A stretch of 64,000 nucleotides of DNA from contig ATMD01000001.1 in the NCBI GenBank assembly GCA_001856825.1, positions 364,581 through 428,580 on the forward strand, read 5' to 3'. The translations under genes were made by a program, and so were the position numbers. The DNA comes from Thermoplasmatales archaeon I-plasma. Lineage in GTDB: Archaea > Thermoplasmatota > Thermoplasmata > Thermoplasmatales > GCA-001856825. Below the pieces are notes generated by a model. The model had not been told where the DNA came from. It saw only the letters and a program-made list of their open reading frames with translations, and searched no databases. This document shows, in pieces, positions 52,198 to 61,554 of the stretch (positions are counted from its first letter, which is position 1; each line of letters starts with the position of its first letter).

Positions 52198-53166
52198 ATG
52201 TCACAGCATTTGAAGAACTGGAAATTCGAGAAAAGTAAATACATGGATATTTTCCGTGACCCTAACTCTTCTTATATCACTGAAATGGTCAATGACTCAT
52301 TTAAGAGTCCAGATGTATCACTGTTAGGATTTCCTTATGACGGAGGAATACTGTCCCACAGGAGAGGTGCAAGATTAGCCCCAGATTTTATCAGGAAATC
52401 ATTCTACAATTTTACAAACTACTGCTCGACTCATGAGACAGAATTATCAGGTCTAAAAGTTAAGGACTTTGGAAATCTGGATTTAAATGGTGAAGGCTCC
52501 CATATTTATGATCTAATCCAAAGTGATGTAGAAAGACTCTATAAATTCGGTAAAGTGGAAATAATACTGGGTGGAGACCATTCCATTACCCTACCTTCCT
52601 TTAAAGGTTTAAGAAGATCAGTAGGGAATGGTAATCGTAATGTAAACCTAGTGGTAATAGACCAGCACTACGACGTAAGAGATTACAATTTCGTAAATTC
52701 CGGGTCTTGGTTAAGGCATCTATTATTGGACAAGAATGACAAGCCAGATTCCACCGTGATTTTGGGGTCACACGGATTCAGGTATCCTGGATATTACGCA
52801 GAATTCCTCAAGGACAAGGGGGTAAAGACGGTAAGTGGACATTATATTCACACCTACGGAATCCGGGAAACTGTCAAGGAAGTAGCCAATATTCTAGGTG
52901 GTAGAGGTCATACATATCTTAGTGTTGATATCGATGCCGTCGACCAGGCGTTTGCTCCCGCCTGCAGCGGAAGCTCCCCGGGAGGGTTAATGCCATACGA
53001 ACTCCTTGAATTAGTTAGGGAATTGGTCAAAAATTTGAATTTGGATGGGGTAGACATTACTGAATATTCTCCCCCATTCGATATCGGGGATATCACACAG
53101 AAACTCGCAGCCTCAGTGATAATGGAGGTCTTATGCGGTGTCAAGTCAAAAAATGGAGTTAAATAG
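52198..53166 (+). CDS. hutG: Formimidoylglutamase-like (arginase family)
   Basis: This 322-aa ureohydrolase-fold enzyme has the manganese ligands: GGDHSITLPS (about residues 122-131), VVIDQHYDVRDY (DxHxD, about 150-161) and LSVDIDAVDQAFAPACS (DxDxxD, about 240-256). It follows urocanase by 24 nt, so hydrolysis of formimidoylglutamate to glutamate and formamide in histidine degradation is more likely than agmatinase activity. HutH and HutI are not in the window. It converges with the AcnX genes. Confidence 0.82.
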   Translation: MSQHLKNWKFEKSKYMDIFRDPNSSYITEMVNDSFKSPDVSLLGFPYDGGILSHRRGARLAPDFIRKSFYNFTNYCSTHETELSGLKVKDFGNLDLNGEGSHIYDLIQSDVERLYKFGKVEIILGGDHSITLPSFKGLRRSVGNGNRNVNLVVIDQHYDVRDYNFVNSGSWLRHLLLDKNDKPDSTVILGSHGFRYPGYYAEFLKDKGVKTVSGHYIHTYGIRETVKEVANILGGRGHTYLSVDIDAVDQAFAPACSGSSPGGLMPYELLELVRELVKNLNLDGVDITEYSPPFDIGDITQKLAASVIMEVLCGVKSKNGVK

Positions 53167-53181
53167 AAGTCACTGGATTGG

Positions 53182-53616
53182 TTACTTGTTTTCCGCTCCA
53201 GGTTCAATGAGGGTCAATTCTTTCCTTTGGCAGTTCAGGTCCAATGAGCCACCTCTCTTTGTCAAAGACATAAATTCGTCACTTACACCTGTCACAATGG
53301 GTACGTCGCATATAATGGCAGCAGAAACGATTACGGGATCAGGATCCCTTACGACTATCATTGAAGGTTGATTGTCGTGTGTTAAGAGTTGGTAAAGACC
53401 ATCGAGTTGTACGACTGAGCTGCCCTTTCCTGACGGAATTACAAGGGCCTTTCCCTTGACTTTAACACCTTTCAGCGGATGGTCGTCCTCTAGAATTTCT
53501 GAGGTAAGCGGATCCACTAAATAGAAATTAACAGACCTTTCCGAGAAAAGAACTTCTCCTTCAGTGTCTCTATTGCAAGCAGCTTTTACTTTTTGTATAT
53601 AAGATTTGACGCTCAT
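53182..53616 (-). CDS. Aconitase X swivel (small) subunit
   Basis: This 144-aa protein is the DUF126/AcnX swivel domain, the small subunit of AcnX-type dehydratases. Seen: LKGVKVKGKALVIPSGKGSS (the 'PxGxGSS' substrate loop at about residues 48-67) and PIVTGV near residue 110. Its ATG overlaps the stop of the large subunit by four bases, so the subunits are made together. In archaea the pair can be phosphomevalonate dehydratase; bacterial relatives dehydrate cis-3-hydroxy-L-proline. Context here favours amino-acid catabolism, but this is not proven. Confidence 0.87.
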   Translation of the reverse strand: MSVKSYIQKVKAACNRDTEGEVLFSERSVNFYLVDPLTSEILEDDHPLKGVKVKGKALVIPSGKGSSVVQLDGLYQLLTHDNQPSMIVVRDPDPVIVSAAIICDVPIVTGVSDEFMSLTKRGGSLDLNCQRKELTLIEPGAENK

Positions 53617-54821
53617 ATGTAACCCCTCACAGCAGCTTCCACAAGATTTTCAATATTCGTAACCACAAATTCCTGATTCCTCCTCTTTCGGTAGTAAGCA
53701 GCCTTAAGGGAATTTGTAGCTCCAAGTCCACCTTCAGTGAACTTGAAGACCGGTTCATCAACACAGCTGTCCTGCATTACGTAAACCCCTTTAGACGCAA
53801 GTTTCTTCACGTTCTCTCCAAGAATCTTGATGTTTGTAGCCGACGTAAATATCAGGAATTTAACTTCATCATTCACCTTTCTTCCATCAAGCAAGCGGTT
53901 TACCTTCATCACTTCCGGTATTGTGGAATGCGGGCAGCCTATGTATACTGAATTTATCTTCCCCCTCTTGTCTGTAAATTTTTTTCTTACTTTTTCCACG
54001 TCTTCGGATGTCACTGTTATTCTTTCCCTGCTAGATACCCATGAAGACGTATCTGAAATTCCTTTGACCTCTGGAGTGACACCTTCCAGGTGAAACAGGG
54101 AAACTGCACCTGATGTATTCATCATTGCACCGAAATCTCTGAGCCCTTCTTCTGTCATTTCTATCTTAAGTCCCTTTATTAAAGGTACATCATCAGGCTT
54201 CAATATCTCCCCAAGATGCCATCCGAGTAAACCCATGTCAAAATCATCCTTTATTTGGGCCGAAACATTAACAGTTATGTTTGGAATTCTGTTCTCGTCC
54301 AAATGAAGACCGTAATTTGGTGTTTTACCTATTACCCCAGCAGCAAGTGCACTCGATGAGCTTTCTCTGTTGGTTCTAGCACCATATACTGAATTAATGT
54401 AGGGAGTGGCACTAGATTCAGAGAAGGCAGCGTGCTCTCCGAACGAAGGTACATCCTTGTAAAGATATGGAGTACAGTTGAAGCTCTTTATTACGCCGAG
54501 CTTGTCTGATACCTCAATAGTCCTGTCCAAGAGAGACCTTTCATAGTCATCTATATCCACGTGAAATAAGTTTGAGAGGGTCGAATCCCATGCGGGATTC
54601 GTCGTAGTAACTACAGATACTCGTGCACCGGAATTAGCCAACTTTTCCGCAAAAAATAAGTCTCCTTCCTGGCCGCTAACCGCCCAGTGAGCCCTCTTAA
54701 TCGGGATGAGTTTATCCGCATCAAACATTTCCCCGAGCGAAACTAACAATTTCATCGCATTAGATTTGCCCATTCCATATTTTCCGTTCAGGACATTCTC
54801 TTCCTCAGTGGTCAGGTACAT
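53613..54821 (-). CDS. Aconitase X catalytic (large) subunit
   Basis: This is the catalytic subunit (DUF521) of AcnX, about 402 aa. Three Cys at family positions can bind the Fe-S cluster: FNCTPYL (about residue 116), YIGCPHSTIPE (about 298) and MQDSCVDEP (about 355). PSFGEHAAFSESSATPYINS and YGARTNRESSSSALAAG are the conserved active-site stretches. Start ATG 54821 is preferred over TTG 54827. Known activities of the family are phosphomevalonate dehydratase (archaea) and cis-3-hydroxyproline dehydratase. Histidine-degradation genes lie next door. Confidence 0.88.
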   Translation of the reverse strand: MYLTTEEENVLNGKYGMGKSNAMKLLVSLGEMFDADKLIPIKRAHWAVSGQEGDLFFAEKLANSGARVSVVTTTNPAWDSTLSNLFHVDIDDYERSLLDRTIEVSDKLGVIKSFNCTPYLYKDVPSFGEHAAFSESSATPYINSVYGARTNRESSSSALAAGVIGKTPNYGLHLDENRIPNITVNVSAQIKDDFDMGLLGWHLGEILKPDDVPLIKGLKIEMTEEGLRDFGAMMNTSGAVSLFHLEGVTPEVKGISDTSSWVSSRERITVTSEDVEKVRKKFTDKRGKINSVYIGCPHSTIPEVMKVNRLLDGRKVNDEVKFLIFTSATNIKILGENVKKLASKGVYVMQDSCVDEPVFKFTEGGLGATNSLKAAYYRKRRNQEFVVTNIENLVEAAVRGYI

Positions 54822-54990
54822 AGACAACTATACGAACAAGGTTCTTTATTTTTTAGTTACTGTTTGCTTAGGTCACTTAAGTCCTTATTTTTCCTGCTTA
54901 TGCCTAGGTTGGCATTTTTGTCCAATTCAAATTTGAATACTCCAAACGTAATTTTCATTATCCATTCTTTACTTGTGAATCCTCTAGAAC

Positions 54991-55986
54991 CTACTGGCAA
55001 TTCACACAACCTTCTGGTTTTCCATTACTCAACATGCTGATAAGATTATTGGTTGCAAGATACTTCAAATCCATTATTGACTTATCTGAGATGTAGATTG
55101 AATGTGGGGTGACGAATACTCTATCCATGTTAAGCAAAGGATTGTCAATATTAAGTGGTTCTGATGAGAATACATCTAGAGCCGCACCCCTTAACTTCCC
55201 TTCTTTCAGAGCGCTGATTAAGGCACTCTCCTCAATGATTTTGCCTCTAGCAGCATTTATTATGTATGCAGTTTTTTTAATATAAGAAATGTTTTTCGAA
55301 TTCAACAGGGAAAATGATGAATCGTTTAATGAAGCAGTAATTGCTATAAAATCGGCACGTTTAAGGCCATCTTCAAGGGTCACTTTACCTTCGACATTGC
55401 CAGTAGTAGGAATGTTTGGGTCATAATACAAAACCCTCATGCCGAGGGCAGTAGCCTTTCTGCCAACCAATTCTCCAATTCTTCCATATCCAATTATGAA
55501 AAGTGTCGATCCGTGGACCCGCTGTGGGAGTATGTCCATCTCTTCAACGGACCATTCATCTATTGGAATATTTGATATCGCCTTTGCTCCCCAATAGCCC
55601 TGCCTTGCGCGCTTGTTCAAGTACGTGAGCTTCTTTGCGAAGTTTAATATCATGGCTATTACGTACTCCGCTACTTCGTGGTTACAGTAGTTTGGTGACC
55701 TTGAAATTTTTATTCCTAGAGCAGTTGCAGATTTTACGTCAATATTGTTATAACCTCCGCCATAAACGGAAATAGCCCTCAAAGCTGGAAACTGGTCCAT
55801 GAACTTTTTATCGATTTGGAAATCGATTTGAACCAAAATTCCAATCACTCCTTCTCTGTGCTTTAAGATTTCTTCCATAGAATAATTTAATTCAATTATC
55901 TCGATATCCTCCAGTTCACGTTCTAAAATTTCTCTCTCAATTTTGTGTTGATTAAATTCTTCGTCGATTATCAGAATTTTCCTCAT
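54991..55986 (-). CDS. D-2-hydroxyacid dehydrogenase
   Basis: This 331-aa NAD-dependent oxidoreductase is related to phosphoglycerate dehydrogenase and CtBP. It shows YGGGYNNIDVKSATALGIKI (about residues 74-93), the Rossmann motif IIGYGRIGELVGR (about 164-176), the catalytic Arg in NAARGKIIEESAL, the Glu in SSEPLNI and the His in FVTPHSIYIS. GGAGTG before the ATG may act as the ribosome binding site. The chemistry is reduction or oxidation of a 2-hydroxyacid; the actual acid is not evident. Confidence 0.88.
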   Translation of the reverse strand: MRKILIIDEEFNQHKIEREILERELEDIEIIELNYSMEEILKHREGVIGILVQIDFQIDKKFMDQFPALRAISVYGGGYNNIDVKSATALGIKISRSPNYCNHEVAEYVIAMILNFAKKLTYLNKRARQGYWGAKAISNIPIDEWSVEEMDILPQRVHGSTLFIIGYGRIGELVGRKATALGMRVLYYDPNIPTTGNVEGKVTLEDGLKRADFIAITASLNDSSFSLLNSKNISYIKKTAYIINAARGKIIEESALISALKEGKLRGAALDVFSSEPLNIDNPLLNMDRVFVTPHSIYISDKSIMDLKYLATNNLISMLSNGKPEGCVNCQ

Positions 55987-56136
55987 GAATATCTCACTCC
56001 GTGTACGGTCATTAGATGGGAAGTGTATAAGAACGTTTACCTAAGAATGAGAAAATTTTTTTGAGAGTCTATAAACTGATTCCTGAATTAAAAGATGAAA
56101 ATATTTTAGAATCAAAAAAAGAAAAAATTGAAATTT

Positions 56137-57567
56137 TTATAGAGTGAAATCACCGATCTTCTTGAGTTTTTCTGGGTTTTTACTTTTGTAGTAGAAATAT
56201 GTGACTATCACAAATAACGCGTATATCCCAGCAACCCATGCAGAATATCTCAGTGGAGCTGGAGGTGCTGGATAAACCACATAGATTATTGCAATGAAAA
56301 TCATAATCGCAGTAACCCATGGTATGACAACGTGTCTAAATACTTTAAGGGTTTTATTCCTGTGGTGATATACAGACAGTTCTAGACCAGCTAGCGCATG
56401 GTTAAAAAAGCTAAAGACGGAGTTGCTTAATATTAGGAATATACTTGCAGTAAAAGGTCCCATTATTATTCCTGCAGCAATGGCTATGACCAGAGAAAAT
56501 ACACCCGTAAAAATAACAACATTCCCAGGGACTTTATGTTTGTTTATTTTCGTGAATGATTTAGGGAAAAATACTCCATCTCTGGCATATCCGTAAACAG
56601 TTCTAATGGTACTTGTTTCAAATGATACCCCAGAAGTGTTGAAGCTGTTTATTACGAAAATTATCAGGAGTACACCGCCTGCTAGGCCGAGATATTTAAG
56701 GTAGAGGGTTACCCCTGGATCAGGCAAGGTAGCATAATTAAACATGTTGTTTATACCAAATAAGATAGTTTGGGAGTATGAATTCAAAAGTAAAGTGAAT
56801 CCTACTATCGAAGCTAAGGTGACCAGGGCTATAGGTATATTCCTTTTGGGATTCTTAGTTTCCTCAGCAACAGGCACTATACTATTTATTCCTCCAAAAG
56901 TTGCAATACCCAGCATCATAGCTACGAATATCAACGTAAAGTTGTTTCCAACAGGCAGCGCTGTAAATACAACCCCAGTGTTCTTTCCTCCTCCTAGAAT
57001 TATCATTATAATTGACGTAATCACAAGGAATATTACTTCTGCCATCCCCGTATAAAGAATATATCTCATTGAGATTTTAATTCCAAAATATGCGAGGGCA
57101 GTTGTCTCCGCAATAACTACTGTAATTATCGGAATCCATAGCCAAGGATATTGAGAAGTTACGGAAGGAAAGAGTACGTAAAGGAATGACGACAGGCCAA
57201 GCATTGCGAATCCCGTGTATCCTAGCAGATAATAATACCAGTAGGTCAATCCACCAAAGTAAGAAAAGAAACCTCCCAGCCGTTTAAATCCCCTTTTGTG
57301 AAAGGCTGCCCAAGAATATGCTGATGCAACTTCCTTAGACCATTCATAGGTTATAAGAGTCATCCCGGCGTAAATCAAAAAGGCTAAAATGAGAACAAAT
57401 GGAAGGCTGGCACCAACCAGTCCTGCTATGCTCACAAAGAAAAGAGCGGTAACAGCAGCAGGACCATTTGTTCCAAGACCTTGTGCAAAGGCTTCCCACA
57501 TGCTTAAGGTTCCAACAGCCAATCCAGATTTTTTAGGTTCGTCAACTTTTTCATTGCCGTCAGCCAT
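56137..57567 (-). CDS. APC-superfamily amino acid permease
   Basis: This 476-aa cytoplasmic-membrane transporter has about 12 transmembrane helices. TM1 has the broken-helix region WEAFAQGLGTNGPAAVTALF, and TM6 has FGGINSIVPVAEETKNPKRN (about residues 223-242), the typical APC motif before loop 6-7. The tail is lysine-rich. TTATATATCC about 24 nt upstream marks a leaderless promoter. With the aminopeptidase, histidine-degradation and aminotransferase genes around it, uptake of an amino acid for catabolism is likely; the substrate is unknown. Confidence 0.88.
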   Translation of the reverse strand: MADGNEKVDEPKKSGLAVGTLSMWEAFAQGLGTNGPAAVTALFFVSIAGLVGASLPFVLILAFLIYAGMTLITYEWSKEVASAYSWAAFHKRGFKRLGGFFSYFGGLTYWYYYLLGYTGFAMLGLSSFLYVLFPSVTSQYPWLWIPIITVVIAETTALAYFGIKISMRYILYTGMAEVIFLVITSIIMIILGGGKNTGVVFTALPVGNNFTLIFVAMMLGIATFGGINSIVPVAEETKNPKRNIPIALVTLASIVGFTLLLNSYSQTILFGINNMFNYATLPDPGVTLYLKYLGLAGGVLLIIFVINSFNTSGVSFETSTIRTVYGYARDGVFFPKSFTKINKHKVPGNVVIFTGVFSLVIAIAAGIIMGPFTASIFLILSNSVFSFFNHALAGLELSVYHHRNKTLKVFRHVVIPWVTAIMIFIAIIYVVYPAPPAPLRYSAWVAGIYALFVIVTYFYYKSKNPEKLKKIGDFTL

Positions 57568-57881
57568 AAAAGAAGATATGTTGCTCAGGATATATAAGTA
57601 TTACTAACTGAAACGAAGTAAAATCAATGCTCGGGAGGGCTTTAATCTATCTAAAATATTTTTATTTTAATAATAGGAATAATAGTCTTGCTGATTATTT
57701 TGGAAAAAATTCAATGAAGTGAAACTGATGTTCCTAGTTACGTTAAAGATTCACTTTATGATGGGATATTTATAAGTTAGAGATTGCTAATGAGTAATTT
57801 ACGTACCGGCACTCCCATCTAATTCAACATTTGCAACTTGTATTGTTTTTACTTCTTATTTGCGACTATTTCTGGAACAAG
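57568..57881. other. Intergenic stretch, promoter of the permease
   Basis: About 310 AT-rich bases. The permease TATA box (minus strand, near 57587-57596) is at the left-hand end; the rest shows no coding frame, no tRNA and no repeat by eye. The aminotransferase gene ends at the right-hand edge. Confidence 0.5.
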
Positions 57882-59177
57882 TCATTTTATTGAGATCGAC
57901 TTTGTAGCCTTTAGAAATCGTTCCACTTCTGCCAAAGAATTATAATGCAGGAAGGTCGCCCTTAGCATTGATGGGTTTGAGAAATAGTCGTGTGAGAGAT
58001 TCCAGTGGCTACCGCCAACTGTAGTAATTCCAAATTTTTTCCAGTAAATTTCCTCTGCTTTTTTATCGGTCACATTCTTGAAATTGAATGAGAAAGTAGT
58101 GCCCCTTTCGCTTAGCCGCTTAGAATCTGATATGCCGTAGAGGATAACATTCTTCATTGATGACAGTCCCTCTGTCTCTTCCGTCCCATCCAGGACGAGC
58201 CTGCTCAGCTCTTTGTGGTAGTTCTCAACCCTTTCCATCCCCTTCCTTACACCATTTCTTCTATTCCTTGGTAACTTTCTACCCTTGAATCGTAAAATGT
58301 CCAGTGAAAGGGAAGAAATGTAATCTACCACCGAATTCATTGCTGAAAATATGGCCTGGTCTCTCGTTCCAATTTCGAAATAAGAACTGCAACCCGGTCC
58401 GGCCTCCCTATCCACGTAGAATGGTCTTATAGTATCCATAGCCCTATCGCTCATGTACACGAAACTACCTCGGGGACCAAATATCTTGTAGGCTGAGAAC
58501 ACAAAGAAGTCACAGCCCATTTTCTTAATGTCCGAGCACCCCTGTGGAGCGAAGTGCACTCCATCCACTAGCAAGAAGGCTTCATTTTCGACTGCGATCT
58601 TTGATACCTCGGGAATGTTGACTTTATTCCCTAGAAGATTGCTCTCTGCAGTAATTGCTATTATCTTTGTTCTCCTGTTAACTAGAGAGGCAAGATGGTC
58701 TAAGTCCACTGTACCATCCTCTTTGTTCAGTTTCGCAAGCCTAAGCTCTGAAATCTTATTGTTCTTCTTCATTTCTATATATGGTGAAACGTTTGCATAA
58801 TGTTCGGCATATGATGAAACAACGTTACTGTCTCTGTTGAAAATTCCTCTTAATGCATATGAAATTCTGAAAAATAAGTCAGAAGCGGACTCTCCCTGAT
58901 AGATGTTCAGCTCACTAGGGGCATTAAGGAGATCTGCGACTGCCCTTCTTCCTTCCATCAAGATATGTTCGTTTGCCTTAGATTCGCTATAGATTGCATC
59001 CGTGTTAGCACTGTAATCTATTCTACTTTTGGTCTCTGACTTTAGTGCATCACCAAGGACTAGACTCCCCGCTCCATTGTCCACAAAGATTCTCTTCCTC
59101 CCTGTAAAGTCTTTCTCTATCCTGGGAAATCTCTTTCTGATTTCCTTGATGAAGCTTTCATCGAAGGATGTTTGCAT
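57882..59177 (-). CDS. Class V aminotransferase (cysteine desulfurase-like fold)
   Basis: This PLP enzyme of about 431 aa belongs to the class V group. Seen: RKRIFVDNGAGSLVLGDAL at the start, VDGVHFAPQGCSDIKKMGCD (Asp and His for PLP) at about 215-235, FFVFSAYKIFGPRGSFVYMS with the Schiff-base Lys at about residue 242 and RATFLHYNSLAEVERFL near the end. The surroundings point to amino-acid turnover. Selenocysteine/cysteine desulfurase, isopenicillin epimerase and kynureninase-like activities are all possible. The start ATG 59177 is 23 nt from TTTTATATC; longer forms starting at 59183 or 59207 exist. Confidence 0.82.
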   Translation of the reverse strand: MQTSFDESFIKEIRKRFPRIEKDFTGRKRIFVDNGAGSLVLGDALKSETKSRIDYSANTDAIYSESKANEHILMEGRRAVADLLNAPSELNIYQGESASDLFFRISYALRGIFNRDSNVVSSYAEHYANVSPYIEMKKNNKISELRLAKLNKEDGTVDLDHLASLVNRRTKIIAITAESNLLGNKVNIPEVSKIAVENEAFLLVDGVHFAPQGCSDIKKMGCDFFVFSAYKIFGPRGSFVYMSDRAMDTIRPFYVDREAGPGCSSYFEIGTRDQAIFSAMNSVVDYISSLSLDILRFKGRKLPRNRRNGVRKGMERVENYHKELSRLVLDGTEETEGLSSMKNVILYGISDSKRLSERGTTFSFNFKNVTDKKAEEIYWKKFGITTVGGSHWNLSHDYFSNPSMLRATFLHYNSLAEVERFLKATKSISIK

Positions 59178-59307
59178 AAACATAGATGGATGATTGATAT
59201 AAAACAACTACACCGAATTTGCAGAATATAGACTTAGGTGTATTTAACGCAGGTTCGCATCTCGATGCATGCTAGCTCTACCCAGATAGCTTGCTTCAGG
59301 AGCAGGC

Positions 59308-60738
59308 TTACTCTTCCTTCAGAAATTCGTATAGGAGTCTTACGCCGAATCCAGTGGCTCCAGCCGGTAAATAAGCTCTCTGCGAATTGTTTTTCTGCGT
59401 CCACGCCGTTCCAGCTATATCAAGATGAACCCAAGGAATATCCCCAACAAACCTGCTGAGGAAAGCTCCTGCCGTTTCTGCACCACCCTCTCTCCCACCA
59501 GTATTTTTTATGTCAGCCACTTTGCTCTTAATCTGATCTTGGAAATCTTCGTCCAGGGGAAGTTCCCAAACATTTTCCCAGGTTTTCTCAGACGCAGATT
59601 TAATTTTTTTCTTTAATTTATCATCATTTCCCATCATTCCTGCATAATTGTTGCCAAGCGCTACAACGCAAGCACCCGTGAGAGTGGCCATATCAATTAC
59701 GGCCGATGGCTTGAAATTCTTTGTTCCATAGCTAAGAGCGTCAGCAAGCACAAGTCTGCCCTCGGCATCTGTCGAAAGCACCTCCGATGTAACACCGTTG
59801 TAATGTGTAAGAATATCACCTGGTTTGTATGCATTTCCTCCAGGCAGGTTCTCCGTGAGGGGCGTCATTCCTATCACGTGTTTGTTCAGTTTTAGGTCGG
59901 AAATTAATTTCATTGTCCCGATTACTGCAGATGCACCACACTTGTCAAACTTCATCTGGTCCATTCCATCTGCAGGTTTTATTGATATGCCTCCGCTGTC
60001 GAATGTAATTCCTTTTCCCACAATAAGAACAGGTTTCTTGTTCTTCGGGCCATATTCAAGTATCAACAGCTTAGCTGCTTCTCTGGCAGCTCTAGAAACA
60101 CCTTCAAGTCCGCCCATTCCCATCTTAATAAAGTCTTCCCTGTCGAATGCCCTGACTGTTAAACCTCTGACCTTTCTTGCAGTTTTTTCAAAAAGAGAAG
60201 GTGTTCCTATAGAAGGAGGTAAATTTGCTATATTCCTCGTGAAATTGACCGCTTCAGCAATGACCCTCCCCTCATCTATAAGTTTTTCATCTGAATTAGT
60301 CGTAATTAGCACCTTCTCCACTTTAGTCTTGCTCTTGTCACTCCTGTATTTATCAAAATCGTAGGCTGCAAGGGCGATCGCAAATGTGGCCTCCTTAGGT
60401 TCATTTGAAGATAATCCAGGAAGAATGACTTGTACAACCCCCTTTGGTATGGACCTGAGGGAGTTAAATGCTGACGAATATGCCCTCCTGAGTTTTTCAT
60501 CATCGAATTCCTTCCTATGTCCAAGTCCTATGAGCAATACCCTCTTTTCCAGCTTTGCATCGAAAATATCAAAAGTTTCTCCCCTCTTTCCGATGAATCC
60601 GGATTTTCTTGCACTTTCCAGAACTTTTGAACCAGACATCATCTTTGTTGTATCCACTGGTTTAAAATCTTCAAAAATAGGTACAATTAATGCGTTAACA
60701 TTGCGAGAGTCACTGCCGGAATACTTCAAAAACTCCAT
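59308..60738 (-). CDS. pepA: Leucyl aminopeptidase, M17 family
   Basis: This cytosolic, two-metal, broad-range aminopeptidase is about 476 aa. Metal ligands and catalytic residues are seen in VGKGITFDSGGISIKPADG (Lys and Asp, about residues 236-254), MDQMKFDKCGA and NTDAEGRLVLADAL-like 'STDAEGRLVLADALSYG' (about 318-334). The end FLSRFVGDIPWVHLDIAGTA is typical M17. ATG 60738 was chosen because TTTTATTTTTG lies at leaderless distance; the 33 preceding in-frame codons are not family sequence. With the M13 peptidase it completes intracellular peptide degradation. Confidence 0.92.
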   Translation of the reverse strand: MEFLKYSGSDSRNVNALIVPIFEDFKPVDTTKMMSGSKVLESARKSGFIGKRGETFDIFDAKLEKRVLLIGLGHRKEFDDEKLRRAYSSAFNSLRSIPKGVVQVILPGLSSNEPKEATFAIALAAYDFDKYRSDKSKTKVEKVLITTNSDEKLIDEGRVIAEAVNFTRNIANLPPSIGTPSLFEKTARKVRGLTVRAFDREDFIKMGMGGLEGVSRAAREAAKLLILEYGPKNKKPVLIVGKGITFDSGGISIKPADGMDQMKFDKCGASAVIGTMKLISDLKLNKHVIGMTPLTENLPGGNAYKPGDILTHYNGVTSEVLSTDAEGRLVLADALSYGTKNFKPSAVIDMATLTGACVVALGNNYAGMMGNDDKLKKKIKSASEKTWENVWELPLDEDFQDQIKSKVADIKNTGGREGGAETAGAFLSRFVGDIPWVHLDIAGTAWTQKNNSQRAYLPAGATGFGVRLLYEFLKEE

Positions 60739-60945
60739 TTTCTCCCATAGTACGCTCAAAAATAAAAGTTGCGCATTTAGGAATATTAAGTGAAAGCCAG
60801 TAAATGTACTGAAATGGAAATTGTATAAGTCTCCCAAATTTCAAACCTCTTGTGTAAGGTAAAGACCGTAAGACGTATAACTCTGACATTTGTATGACAT
60901 TAAGCAGACAAATATTTATACTGGTATAATATGTAATTAATTGCT

Positions 60946-61419
60946 ATGGGAACAATATTGTCTGACGGATTTAGCAATAGTGTTATAAAGCAGAAATTGT
61001 CTGTTAAGACTTCAAGAGATGCGATTTTCATAATCACACTGGTTGATTTGGTACTGATCGTACCGTCAGTTGTTCTTTTCTCTCTGTTAAACTTCAGGGA
61101 GCTCAGCAGCTATGGCCTAGTCTTTTCAATCGTGGTTTTAGCTTTTCTGTCATATCTTCCCCTTTCAATTATATGGGCATCAATGGTCTTGTCAGGCAAA
61201 AGGGTAGATGGTAGGGCATCAGTCACAAATGAAAAGGTAGTACCAATAGTGCTCTTTCTCCTCCTGACATTTTCCATGCTTGGTATCTATATCCCATCTA
61301 TTCAGAAACTGACATCAATTATGCCTTCATTTGGGGCACTTAACATTGTTGGCTTTACAATCATAGTATTGAACTTGATGTTTGTAATGAAGAACTTCTC
61401 GCTTATAACTGGAAATTAA
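60946..61419 (+). CDS. Membrane protein with four predicted helices
   Basis: This 157-aa protein has hydrophobic segments at about residues 25-47, 54-80, 98-116 and 128-150, with a short basic loop after the second. No family is recognised. A GGTATAATATG box about 24 nt upstream of the ATG is a strong leaderless promoter. The next gene is a CPA-type antiporter on the same strand after about 135 nt; a functional link is not shown. Confidence 0.65.
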   Translation: MGTILSDGFSNSVIKQKLSVKTSRDAIFIITLVDLVLIVPSVVLFSLLNFRELSSYGLVFSIVVLAFLSYLPLSIIWASMVLSGKRVDGRASVTNEKVVPIVLFLLLTFSMLGIYIPSIQKLTSIMPSFGALNIVGFTIIVLNLMFVMKNFSLITGN

Positions 61420-61554
61420 TGTCATTGCCTTGTCTGACAAAATAAGAAGGTGAACATAGACCTGTAAGACTTTAACACGCTGAGAGCCAATTCTAAGCAG
61501 TCTGTAGTCAAAATTGACAAAAAGTGTTATAATAGAGATGAGGCTGTTGAAGAG

